Below are positions 35,883 through 51,800 of a DNA stretch of 64,000 nucleotides, one piece after another. The position numbers and the translations under genes are program-made. The DNA comes from Tubiluchus corallicola (taxonomy: Eukaryota > Priapulida > Priapulimorpha > Priapulimorphida > Tubiluchidae), in NCBI GenBank assembly GCA_030141605.1, contig JAQGDQ010001032.1, positions 1-64,000 of the forward strand. Reading direction: 5' to 3'. Each line of letters begins with the position of its first letter. Position 1 is the first letter of the stretch. The notes under the pieces were generated by a model, which was not told the DNA's origin, searched no databases, and worked only from the letters and a program-made list of their open reading frames with translations.

Positions 35883-37876
35883 GGTGGTGGTGGTGGTTGG
35901 TGTTGTTGTTGTTGTTGTTATTATTATTATTATTATAGTATTCTTGTGATAACATGTCAAAAAGTTTTATTTCGGGTTTTTCTCAAGTCTGTTTACGCGT
36001 TAATGAAACAATTAGTTTCTTGTATTTTCTGCAAGTTTTAAAAACTTTCTTCAGAAATAAAAATCGTCCAGCCGTAAAGGTTTCGACAGTTTCAATCATT
36101 GATTCTTTGTATTGACATGCAAACACAGAGCGGCTGTCAGACACATGTGCACCAATCTTGTGCGATTAGCGCCTCATATCAGCAGCCCTTATCGATGTGA
36201 AGAATTGCTTTTAAAACTAGGTCGACCTAAGATTTTTTATTATCTATTATCTGCTTAATAAATAGTTGATAATTCTTTAAACGATAAGCTTTAATAAACT
36301 AACAAAGGCCCCGCAAAAAATTTTGTGTGTAAATACACGTATGATCAAAAATACGCAAACATCCTACATAGTCCTCATTTATAGCGCAAAGCCAGCAGCA
36401 GCTTTTACTGAATTAAAGCTATAAGGTTATAGACAGAGTATAATGGATGACGTCACAACAATGGCTTTGCATCAGCAGTTTTCTAAGCAAAAATTGCTGA
36501 AAATAGAACATCTAATTAACTTTTATTAATTGGCTCATAGTTTTTCTGTATTTTTGCAGACATTGGACTGGGAAGTGGAACTCGCTATTATTGTTGGCAA
36601 AAAGGGAAAAAATATTAAAGTAAGTCGGGTGATCAGAATGCGATTTAAATTAATGATTGATACATTGAGTTCACTACTTCATTTGTTATTATGCAACGTG
36701 ATACAAACACTTAAATAGTGCTTGACGGAACTTTTTATGGAACACTGCCAATTTAACTTGTCTGTTTAGATGTTGCAGACACTCTTTGATTACAGTCAAC
36801 CTCGGGTACAAGGTACTCGCTTATAAGGGACCATCAACACCGCTCCTGATTTTTCGTAACGTTTTTTCTATCTAAAAATCTTCGTATATAAGGTACTCGG
36901 ATATAAGGGACTTTCGGTTATAAGCGGCGATATCTTCAGGTCCCGTGTAATAGAAACCCAGGTAAATTACCTCGCATATAAGGGACCCTATGATCAAAGT
37001 GAAGTTGATTGATTTTTAACCTCAATTTTTCGCAAACTCGGCCTTCGAACAGTTCGGTTTCCGCGGTCACATACATCTCGCATCACTGAAGGAGCTTCCT
37101 ACATGCCATTTGCATTGAATGTGTAGCAATAATCCATAAAAATATGGGTGAAAGTGCAGAAAAGTACAGGTCTAGATACACGCTCGGTCTGACTCAACTT
37201 TGGCTATAAGGGACATCAGATATAAGGGACGATATTTTCCGGTCCCGGGGTGTCCCTTATATCCAAGGTTGACTGTATTTCAGATGCTGAGACCAGATTG
37301 GGTCCTTTTAACTTAACATTAAGCTTACACCTTTGTCAGTGCCATCATTGTTCCCTAATGAAACGTTGCTTTCTTTCATGAAATTTCAACAGTTTATTTC
37401 TTGTATTTGTTTCAGTTGTCTGAAGCAATGGATCATGTATTCGGTTACACGGTAGCTCACGACGTCAGTGAACGGACATGGCAACTGCAACGTAATGGTG
37501 GCCAGTTTCTATTAGGCAAAACAATGGACACGTTCTGCCCTCTTGGTCCTGTTGTAGTTACTAAAGATGAAATTCCAGGTAAGCAGTGCAGTAGTATATG
37601 TATGTTAAATGTATGTGACAAAAACTACTATCGAAAGAAATATCTAAATGTGCCAGTTTATTCAAACCGTTTTGATCCATTGTGTAAAATGCAGCATTAT
37701 CTAAAGCTTTACCTGTAGAATTTTTACGGTCATGCACTGAAAACAATGACAAATATGCTGTTGAGGAAAATTAACTTCCCTAATCTTATTAACATTTACC
37801 TTATTACAGATATAGTAAAGTGTAAACTATTGTACCAATTGTTATTCTATAGAATGCACAATTTCACACTGCCTGT

Positions 37877-37907
<31 letters not shown>

Positions 37908-40895
37908 TCCAGAGGTAAAAGAAAATCAATACATCAATGCTGCTTAAATCACATAAATTAAAGGTTTTATGAGTTTTATTCATATTTCTGCTGACTAATT
38001 TCTTTCTGTTTGCTTAAAACCACCTATCTTTCTTACCAGTAGCTGCCTAAACTTGCTAGCGATTTCTTCTCCTCCCGTTTAAACACTGCGTGTATATATA
38101 TATATATATATGATTGTTATACTTCCAACGAAATCAAGTACGGTACACACATGTCCAGGTTAAGATAGTTACCTGTCTTATAGTTATAGCAGTAATATAC
38201 ATATAAAGTAGCATAAAAATGTACGCTTATCACAGAGATAAGGACAGAATGTACATTTATAGTGGGGGTACATGGGAAGCTTAGAAACTTTAAAAGAAAC
38301 AGTTTACAATACTAGTACAATATTATGTATAAATTCTCACTTGTAGAGGCATTAATGGTCTCCAAGAGGGCGCATATTTCAAGTAAAAAATTGCGTATGA
38401 ATATAAGAATAGCTAGTTGTAATAGGTTGTTTCATAAATTCTATGGTCTGCTATTTGCTTTTGTGAAGCTAATGAGTTTCTTTAGCTTTTTGACATCTTC
38501 TGGGGGCAAGTACCCTCATCAACGAAGCTGAGGGCACGTACCCTCAACAACCAATCTGAGGGCACGTACCCTCAACAGCCAATCTGAGGGCACGTACCCT
38601 CAACAACCAATCTGACGGCACGTACCCTCAACAACCAATCTGAGGGCACGTACCCTCAACAACCGATCTGAGGGCACGTACCCTCAACAACCAATCTGAG
38701 GGCACGTACCCTCAACAACCGATCTGAGGGCACGTACCCTCAACAACCAATCTGAGGGCAACAGCAGATACCATTTTTAAAGTCTTTGGTATGACCCGGC
38801 CGCTGGTTCGAACTCACGACCTCCCAGAAGGAAAGCAGACGCATTACCACTAGACTAAACCGTCTGGTCTAAAAGTTTGTTAATAAAGATTTCTATTTTT
38901 TTAATTATAATTGCCTTATCACCGTGGCAGCTTTTTTTGTGCATAGAAACTACAGGTAAACAATTTACTGCATTTTATACCGCTTCTTTTTAAACCCATT
39001 ATCTATTAACGTAAGTCATTACTCAACAAGATTTAATGAATTTCGTATTAAGTATTGCAGGACTGATGCGGCAAGGCACTTCATCACTAACACTGGCCCT
39101 AGACTTTGGAATAACATAAACGAATATGTAAAAAAGTCTCTATCTATAAATAACTTCAAAAGAAATCTTAAAAGTGAAATCTTTTCTAATTATACAGAAT
39201 AAATCAATTTGATTAATTACACTGCTGTCCCTGTCGGAATCCATCACGTTGCTGGCTATGTCAATTTTTACATTTCTATAGTTCACGTTACTTCATACAG
39301 ATACCATCACATCTTTCTCCTTCTTTCTATTCTCTATTAACCTTTCTTTCTACTCCTTTACTGCTCTTTTCTATTACACTCAATCCACATTCATTACTTC
39401 ATTCATTACTTCATACAGATACCATCACATCTTTCTCTTTCTTTCTATTCTCTGTTAACCTTTCTTTCTACTCCTTTACTGCTCTTTTCTATTACACTCA
39501 GTCCACATTCATTTGGGGTGCTCTAAACAAGTAATTACTTCTTGAGTACCCCACGGGTCATTTGCAGCTTGGCATCTTGTGTACATAATAATAAATATGT
39601 TATTAAATACCTTTATGTACAATGCTGTAATAATCGTTGCGGATATATTTAATAAATAAATAAATAAATTTTTTGCTTGAACTCTCTGCAGTTTACTTAT
39701 CATAATTTTCAGACCCTCACAATTTGATGTTGCAAACAAAAGTGAATGGAGTCACCAAACAAGAGAGCAATACAAGACAGATGGTTCATCAAACACCTCG
39801 GCTCATTGCTTTCATATCCAGGTTTATTACACTTTATCCCGGTGACGTCATCCTGACTGGGACACCTCCGGGAGTAGGTTGCTTTCGTAAGCCTCCGGAG
39901 TATTTAAAAGTAAGCTGTTTTCATTGCTGCTGCACCTTGAGATGAAATTATTGAGCCTACTGTTATTTTTTTTTTACAAAATGTGGCAAGACTGGAATCC
40001 AGTTCGTTATCAAGGTTACGTCTAATAAATCCCTGAACCTTCAAGGGTGTCATAGTGAAGTTAGAATGGGACGTGAATGCATCCACCCCCTGCATGGTAA
40101 ACTCTCAGAACCAGTATAGAGAATGAAACCGCCCCGTGAACCCTCAGGGGTGTCGCAGTGAAGTTAGAATGGGATGTGAATGCATCCACCCCCTGTATGG
40201 TAAACTCTCAGAACCAGTATAGAGAATGAAACCGCCCCGTGTACCCTCAGGGGTGTCGTAGTGAAGTTTGAATGGGACGTGAATGCATCCACCCCCTGTA
40301 TGGTAAACTCTCAGAACCAGTATAGAGAAAGCCAAGCTCTGCATGGAGTGACCTTGAGACAATTTTGTGTGTTGCTAATCTGGCTCTTATAGCAGCAGGT
40401 TACAGACAAAATTTCTTGGCATAAAGTTTAAACTCGAGTGTCGCTTAATACAAACGGTTAAGATTTAGTACGTAGTCAGTCGGGAAGGAAAAGCATTGTA
40501 ATAGTTGCATTATTTAAGTTGCTCATGTGTTTTTAGAACTGAATAACACAATATGTACCATTTTAATGCTTCAAATTAGGTAAAAAAAGTTGTTGATAGA
40601 ATAAAAAATGGCTGTGAGCGCAAAGTAAACAAAATTATAGTTAAAACGAAACAGTGTGTCGTTAAGTGAGAAAAAAGTGTCAAATATTCAGCATCTTTAA
40701 AACGAAACGTCGCTAAACGGGGAATCGTTAAGCGAGGACTTACTGTATTCTAAATGAAATGTTTTTTTACGTTTATTGCAGGAAGGTGATGTAGTTGAAT
40801 GTGAAGTAGAAAATATCGGCTGCGTAGTGAACAAAATTTGGTATGTTGTTCTAGTGTATTATGGTGTTACGTTTTTATGTCACTTTTGTCCTTAA
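32166..40895 (+). CDS. FAHD2: Fumarylacetoacetate hydrolase domain-containing protein 2-like
   Basis: FAH-fold enzyme of the FAHD2 group, whose members act on small oxo-acids. The exact substrate is not known to me. Exons 32166-32488, 33606-33822, 36560-36619, 37416-37578, 39713-39909 and 40782-40895 join in phase to 357 residues. The Mg-binding acids are E185 and E187 (DWEVEL) and D216 (VAHDVS), spaced as in FAHD1/2 (x, x+2, x+31). Other family blocks are [25 protein letters not shown] and [14 protein letters not shown]. Residues 1-45 are basic, serine- and leucine-rich without acids, compatible with a mitochondrial presequence (inference). The last exon reads through NKIW, where relatives stop after NK plus one or two residues. 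A GTATGT inside that exon (from 40841) could be a donor to another small exon, so the last ~18 residues are uncertain. Intron 2 holds a 73-bp minisatellite and intron 3 a Tigger-like MITE. Confidence 0.95.
33862..34752. repeat. 73-bp minisatellite, about 12 copies, nearly identical
   Basis: Unit begins CTCACATTTCCATATGACTG and ends CAAGGATAGTTTGAG. Apart from the first unit and a one-base insertion near 34154 the copies look identical. It starts about 40 bases after the donor of FAHD2-like exon 2. Confidence 0.97.
34911..35288 (+). repeat. Retroposon 3' segment with AATAAT tail (copy 1)
   Basis: Begins CAGATTATGCAAAGCAAGGC and ends in an AATAATAATAAAAAAAAA tail. A second copy with the same start point is at 57189-57552. 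Sharing both ends suggests a SINE-like unit of about 370 bp rather than random LINE truncations. No A/B box recognised. Confidence 0.8.
35595..35937 (+). repeat. tRNA-derived SINE, full-length copy (family A)
   Basis: tRNA-like head at 35597-35668 (TAGTCTAGTGGTAATGCG and GAGTTCGAACCA boxes), a ~170-bp body, then a TAAAGGTTATTATTATTG tail that expands into TTG/GTG/TTA microsatellite. Intron 2 of the FAHD2-like gene. Confidence 0.88.
36303..36522 (+). repeat. Dispersed 220-bp repeat (copy 1)
   Basis: Begins AAAGGCCCCGCAAAAAATTT and ends ATAGAACATCTAATTAAC. It matches 59467-59688. A short open frame from an ATG ([15 protein letters not shown]) is kept open in both copies. Confidence 0.8.
36793..37275. 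mobile_element. Tigger-like MITE with TA duplication
   Basis: Ends CAGTCAACCTCGGGTACAAG and CCTTATATCCAAGGTTGACTG are inverted repeats flanked by TA. TATAAGGGAC motifs recur near both ends. It is in intron 3 of the FAHD2-like gene. A right-end fragment of the same family is at 60592-61098. Confidence 0.88.
37880..38112. repeat. Two short (AT)n microsatellites
   Basis: Pure TA runs at about 37880-37907 and 38091-38111 in intron 4 of the FAHD2-like gene. Confidence 0.85.
38500..38762. repeat. 28-bp minisatellite, about nine copies
   Basis: Unit GAGGGCACGTACCCTCAACA plus ACCAATCT. Each unit contains the palindrome GAGGGCACGTACCCTC, so single strands could fold into serial hairpins. The array ends directly against a partial SINE. 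Confidence 0.95.
38755..38869 (-). repeat. tRNA-derived SINE head fragment (family A)
   Basis: Minus-strand copy holding the tRNA-like head and first part of the body only. The body is cut where the 28-bp array begins. Confidence 0.85.
38990..39670 (+). pseudogene. LINE 3' fragment: reverse-transcriptase end and 3' UTR
   Basis: Frame ending at the stop 39200-39202 encodes [20 protein letters not shown] and [12 protein letters not shown], the usual C-terminal wording of CR1/L2-like reverse transcriptases. The 3' UTR has a ~118-bp tandem duplication (39286 and 39404, ATACAGATACCATCACATCT) and ends in an AATAAATAAATAAATAAA tail. Intron 4 of the FAHD2-like gene. Confidence 0.8.
40020..40332. repeat. 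~104-bp tandem repeat, about three copies
   Basis: Unit includes CCTCAGGGGTGTCGCAGTGA and AACTCTCAGAACCAGTATAG. It is in intron 5 of the FAHD2-like gene, about 110 bases after the donor. Confidence 0.93.
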
Positions 40896-40908
40896 ACAAG
40901 TTATAATT

Positions 40909-41557
40909 TATAGGTTTTACACATCAAATGTAGACACAGGAAAGTTCAAATGTGACTTAGGTAAGTCAAATGTAGACATAGGAATTTGGATGAAAAGATA
41001 AAACCAAATTCAAATTCAAATAACTTTGAAAAATGTGTTGTTTATCCTCAAACGAAATTCTTTGATAAACCATAATGTCGGCAGAAAAGAATAAATCGGT
41101 TCCACTTCTCAATGAACAGTGAATCACTAATTACTTTTTTAAGTAATGCATTAGCACTGCATTAATGAATTAGTTTCTCTCAAGAAACATTGTTTATTTT
41201 AAGAATGTATTGTTTTCTCTAACAGTTCCAGTACTATGTAAAGTTTGCTGAACATTAGTGAACTATTAGTAGACCTATAAAGTTATTATTTTCACAGCAA
41301 TTATTAAATTGAAATTAAAGAAGATTAAATTTAACATCCTTAAACTTTACCACCTATTCACATTTGAGATACCAATGTCACATTTGACTTGACATGTGTC
41401 TACATTTGACTTGCCAAATACGCTTAAGTTTTCTTGAAAACCATTGTTAACACATTTGAACCACCTAAATCTACATTTGAGTTACCAAGATGCATTTGAA
41501 TTACCTAAATCTACATTTGAGTTAACGCAGGTCTATATTTGACATGTAAAACCTATA
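40909..41557. mobile_element. MITE immediately downstream of the FAHD2-like stop
   Basis: Terminal inverted repeats TATAGGTTTTACACATCAAA and TTTGACATGTAAAACCTATA. Subterminal ACATTTGA/TCAAATGT motifs occur repeatedly near both ends. It begins 13 bases after the stop at 40895, so it would form most of the 3' UTR if the last exon ends there. Superfamily not assigned. Confidence 0.8.
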
Positions 41558-45801
<4,244 letters not shown>

Positions 45802-48800
45802 ATGTCGCTCTCCTGTCAGCTCGATTCTTATTTAACTGAGGTAATTTTTATTTTATTTTGTTTTATTGATTTTTTTTGGTGTGAATGTTCTTGTTAATGT
45901 TGTTATTCTTAAGTTGTGGGCAGTTAGTTGCGTGTAATGTATAGAAAATAATTATATTAATAGACATAATAAGAAATTGTAAAAGAAAAGTTGATTTTCG
46001 TTTAGCCCCCAGTAGACATGATCATGATCATGGCAGTCTAGCCATCTGAGTAAGTTTACATTGTACCGGCTACAGCAAAATTCATGCGGATTTTTACTAA
46101 TTTTTCGCTTGAATTTAAAAGCAAATGCGTACGTTAAAATTGTTTGTTATAAAATAATCCGTGATGAGTTACCTAAGCAGTTGGTGCATAATAATTTAAA
46201 ACAACTTAAATTTCTAATTTATTTGTGTTTTTAATTTGTATCATAGTTGTGATGATTCAGATCGGCAATAATTATAAGTACATGATGGAACCAACCTTTT
46301 CATTATATAAATATTTAAATAATGTTAGAATGTGATTTCATCATATTTATGGCTATGGATATTGTGTTATAGAAATATTGTAAATGTATTACATCTGGTT
46401 GCCAGTGTATTTAAAAAATACTTAACACTGATTTGTTAAATGTAATATGTAGGCATTATAGGTAAAAAGTTACATACGTCAGCAGTAGTCTGAGTTCGGG
46501 TAAAGTGTGTCGTTGCGTCTGTCTGTGTATCTGCCGGCACAGTAAAATCATAACAGATTAAGGTCTATACACCAAACTTGACACAACGACATGTCTGTGC
46601 AAGAGCTGGAAGCACATTGATTTTTGGTCTGAATGGTCAAATGTTAAGGCCACAAGGTCAAAAATTTATCTTGACAATACTATGTTGTATGTGCTCAATA
46701 GTGGTCAAATGATCAATGTGGTCAATAGTGATTTCATGAGGTGGTTCTGCACCCAGAGTGAGTGCATCATTCAAACATAGTCGAGTAACTGTTGTTCTGA
46801 GAGTCAATAGCCAAATTCTCTGACATTTATCTATCAAAAAACAACCCAGCCAATTTGTAGATAGCTACTACATTAATTTCTAATTTCAGTTGGAGGCGGT
46901 TGTTGTTTCCTGCGAGCCATCTGAACTTTCCTCTGATAAGGGATGCCAAGAAAGCGGATACGACGTGGTGCTGACAGATACCATTCTTTTTCCAGAAGGA
47001 GGGGGACAGGTATAATACTTACAATGGCTACAATGTGAACGCATGTGTTAAGGCATAATAACCGTTAGCAGTCCTGCTGTACTTTCATAAAAAAATGTTA
47101 ACTTTTGTGATGCTATAGTTTGGGTAAGCATTAATTCAATAGTTATTTTACAAGATTTAACAAATTATTGCTTATATTCCCAGTAGTGTACAAATATGGC
47201 TTGCACAAGATTCTGGTATGTTACCGATATCTTAAATTCACAGCCCCCAATAACTGGAATAAAATAAGTGCCCAAGTAAAAATACACAAAACTATTTATA
47301 GTTTCAAAAAGTACTTGAAAAGGACCATTTTTGATACATACTTATAATACAATTTTAATGGTTCCATGTCTTATGCAGTCGCAATATATGGCCTCCAATC
47401 AATTATAATGCTGTTTTAATATGCCTCTACGTAAATTAAAAATACCCTGTGGTCATTTCTTCTCCTCTTTTCCTTCTTCCTATCCCTAATCTTACTATTT
47501 TTTTCCATTCCATCATGTCTACTAACCCGAACCATTCTTTCATTCACTCATTTCTGCCACCCTAACAAGCCAAGCTTTCAAGGTGTCATACAGCAACTCT
47601 TTTATTTGGTTAATTTGACTTCGTCAACGTTTTTTTCCTATACTGTTTCTTTTTGTTTCAATAATATTGTATGTTGATGTATTGTATATGTATTGCTGGA
47701 GTGAAATAAATTGATTGATTGATTGATCTTGGGCTCTTAGTAAATATTAACAATATGTAACAAAGAAATGAACGAGATTAGGTAATTGGACTTTATATCA
47801 CTGCCACAATATATTGCATAAAATGGAATAGAACCATAAAACGGCATAGGGGGCGTATGCTGCACAACTGTAGCAAGTTTCTATAGCACTCTCTGTGACT
47901 ACGGCCAAATCACGTTGAAAACACCGGTTCTCGTCTGTTCACTGAAGTTAAGCAACGTAGAGCCTGGTTAGTACTTGGATGGGTGACCGCCTAGGAATAC
48001 CAGGTGCTGTAGGCTTGCGGGATGCCCACACTGTATCTCGACACTAGGCGGAGGAGCTGCACAAGCAGCCAACGGCTAGAGGGCGGAGGAGGTCAAGTGA
48101 CCCAACGGCCATGTGTAGAGGAGTAAACCTTCCAAATCAGGAGTGGAGCCCCGAAGGCGGACCAGTGCAGCATGCTCACTGACTCCGGCAGCTCCTGCAG
48201 CCAACCTGGTGCCAAACGTATCGCTCCGCTTTCCTTTGGACTACACCAGGGAGGAAGAGAGGGGTTCCTGTTGTCTGGGCAACTCAGGATCTCCATACAC
48301 CTTGCCCAGGCGTGCGCCCTGGAGAGGCCACTCCAGTGGTTCAAGGATCGCACTGCTCAGCCACAGTCGACGCTGCAGCTCCATCAATGTGATCAATAAC
48401 TGACTCTCTTGGCACACACTCCATTATCTTCCGAGACAGAAGGATGCCAACAACCACACAATAGCACTGTCTGTGTTATTGTCATAATTCTTTTTTTCCC
48501 TCTATTTGCAGGTACAATTAAGTTAAATTATTTACATACAGACAAACACAACATTTGAGACAATATTACGAATTTACAAAAAAATACATAGAAATTCATC
48601 CTAAATAACAATATCACAATTACTTAGAATAGTTAGTAATAACAACAATATTAATTGGCGATGAAAACATTCAGAATATCATCTAGCTGCATTATTAACT
48701 ACACAATTTTTAGATATATTAAAGACTATTAAATAAGTTAATGCGTACTTTTTACTCTGTTATTATGGAGAGTAATTATGCTCTCTATAACTACTTACGT

Positions 48801-51800
48801 TTCACCGCTCAGCGTATTAACTTGACGTTTTTGCTTCTTTGAAACTACTTACTTTTCACCGCTCAGCGTATTAACTTGACGTTTTTGCTTCTTTGAAACT
48901 ACTTACGTTTCACCGCTCAGCGTATTAACTTTACGTTTTTGCTTCTTTGAAACTACTTACCTTTCAACGCTCAGCGTATTAACTTTACGTTTTTGCTTCT
49001 TTGAAACTACTTACGTTTCACCGTTCAGCGTATTAACTTTACGTTTTTGCTTCTTTGAAACTACTTGCTTTTCACCGCTCAGCGTATTAACTTGACGTTT
49101 TTGCTTCTTTGAAACTACTTACGTTTCACCGCTCAGCGTATTAACTTTACGTTTTTGCTTCTTTGAAACTACTTACGTTTCACCGCTCAGGGTATTAACT
49201 TTACGTTTTTGCTTCTTTGAAACTACTTACGTTTCACCGCTCAGCGTATTAACTTTACGTTTTTGCTTCTTTGAAACTACTTACGTTTCACCGCTCAGCG
49301 TATTAACTTTCACCGCTCAGCGTATTAACTTTACGTTTTTGCTTCTTTGAAACTACTTACGTTTCACCGCTCAGCGTATTAACTTTACGTTTTTGCTTCT
49401 TTGAAACTACTTACGTTTCACCGCTCAGCGTATTAACTTTCACCGCTCAGCGTATTAACTTTACGTTTTTGCTTCTTTGAAACTACTTACGTTTCACCGC
49501 TCAACGTATTAACTTTACGTTTTTGCTTCTTTGAAACTACTTACGTTTCACCGCTCAGTGTATTAACTTTACGTCTTTGCTTCTTTGAAACTACTTACCT
49601 TTCAACGCTCAGCGTATTAGCTTTACGTTTTTGCTTCTTTGAAACTACTTATGTTTCACCGCTCAACGTATTAACTTTACGTTTTTGCTTCTTTGAAACT
49701 ACTTACGTTTCACCGCTCAGCGTATTAACTTGACGTTTTTGCTTCTTTGAAACTACTTACGTTTCACCGCTCAACGTATTAACTTTACGTTTTTGCTTCT
49801 TTGAAACTACTTACGTTTCACCGCTCAACGTATTAACTTTACGTTTTTGCTTCTTTGGAACTACGCAGTTTGAAAATTCTAGTAAATCATGGTAATCGTA
49901 TTATAACACGTTAAGTATTTTATAGAAGTCAGTTGTATTTACATTTAACTTAATTCAGTTTCCATTTTTGTTTCAGCCCGATGACAGGGGAACTGTAAGT
50001 ACCGTCGTTTTTTACTCTGACATTTTGTAATACGTTCTTTTTTAATACTGTGTATGTATTGGAATCGGGTAGGTTATTTTTTGCTAACAACAATACTCAT
50101 GGAGGAATTTATTGTAAACTACCTGTGAGTTTTGGCTTCTAATTTGGATCACTGAAATGTACATGTGAAAGTCATGTTTGAAGTTGTAGATCACTCACTT
50201 TGTAATGATTGAGTTTAAGCACAGAAGTATGAACAAGAATAAAAAAATCTATAATACATAGTTACACTGTACACAATAGAAAAGTGTTTATTGAATCTAC
50301 AGACACATGAGTAGCACAACTGCTGCACTGAACACTGAGAGTTAGAGTGACTAGAAAGCAAAACCAGTCAGTATATATAGGTATAGGTGACCTATGCAGA
50401 TTTGCACATTCTTCACAACAACCATTACTTTAAAATAGGGAGAGAACCAGTGAATGCATATTGGACCATACAATTATACTGGGGGTAATTTAGCTGGTGG
50501 AATGTAACAGGATTAGTTCATAGATGGCAGCACCTAATTAAAAATGTACAATTCCAACTTCCACAGTATAAGAAGGACACACCTTTATCAAATACAGTAG
50601 GTGCCATTTATTAAACTCACGTTGCATTTAATTGCATCAAAACTTCTGCTATGGGGCGCTTCTATTCAAATGTACATAAAAACAGTTGGCAATTGACTCA
50701 ATGTTTTTCTTTATGTACTTGAAATAAGACACTTGAGTGTGACCACAGAGCTTTTACAGCTTTTGTGTAATGTTCGTGTCACTCTTCTGCACTATAATGT
50801 ATGTAGAAACAATCATATTAAGTACAGCTTTGTTCGTAAGCATGTGTGTTTGTGATGCGCTAATGGTAGCTGTCATCGGCTTGAATCTGTCACCCGCTCG
50901 TCCACTGCAGTTAATCTCGTTTCTGAAAGCTAAACATTTAATCACTTGACCAGCGGTTTGCTTTTGAAGTTCCCGCTGCTTTTCACAGGAGGAACAAGGT
51001 CATCATCAACTGCAGCTCAAGCACTAGGTGACTAGGTGTGTTGCGTGAATATGTGCAGCAAACAGTAACAGATTTTCAATGTTTTTATCATTATGAGAAT
51101 TTCATAAACCAACTTCTTTGTGAAGAAATGAAGCAACCGACCTTACACGAATTTCTGTCATTTTTAGTGGTAATATAATCGGATTTGCGAGAATTTTATT
51201 TTCTTTCTTTATTAATTCACTTATACAGATTATCATTCTTAAATAATTGCACATTGGAATTTTGACATGAATTCGTTTCTAAAATTCATTTAAAGCCTTT
51301 GCAAGCCAAGCGTAACATACTAAGGTGATGCATCATTATTCATACTTCTATAGTAGTAATAGGCTATACCCTTCAGTTAATTGAATCAGTCGGTTAATTG
51401 GGTCGGAACACTTTGGGTCCCAAAGTGAGTCTATTAAGTGGCGCCTACTGTACCGTCTTACACATTCTATTTCAGAGTTTGTGAAAACATTTTACGATTA
51501 ACAACTCTATGATTATATTTAGTAAAATAATCGAGTCCTATAGGAGAATTGCCCCAACATAAACCCAAATGCTTGGAGATGAAATTAGTAGAAATGATTA
51601 CCCTGACATGTTAGTAAATTACGAGCTCTGTCTTTTTAGTGTTTCCTGTTTAGTCGTTCACACTTACGGAGAACATGTGACCCGAGCTTTAGATTTGAGA
51701 CACTGATGCTAAATTACCCTAGACCAGTCATAATATATTAGTTTTACTGCCACAAACCGTCACACTTGGATATTAGAAATACTCCGATTAGAGAGTAGTA

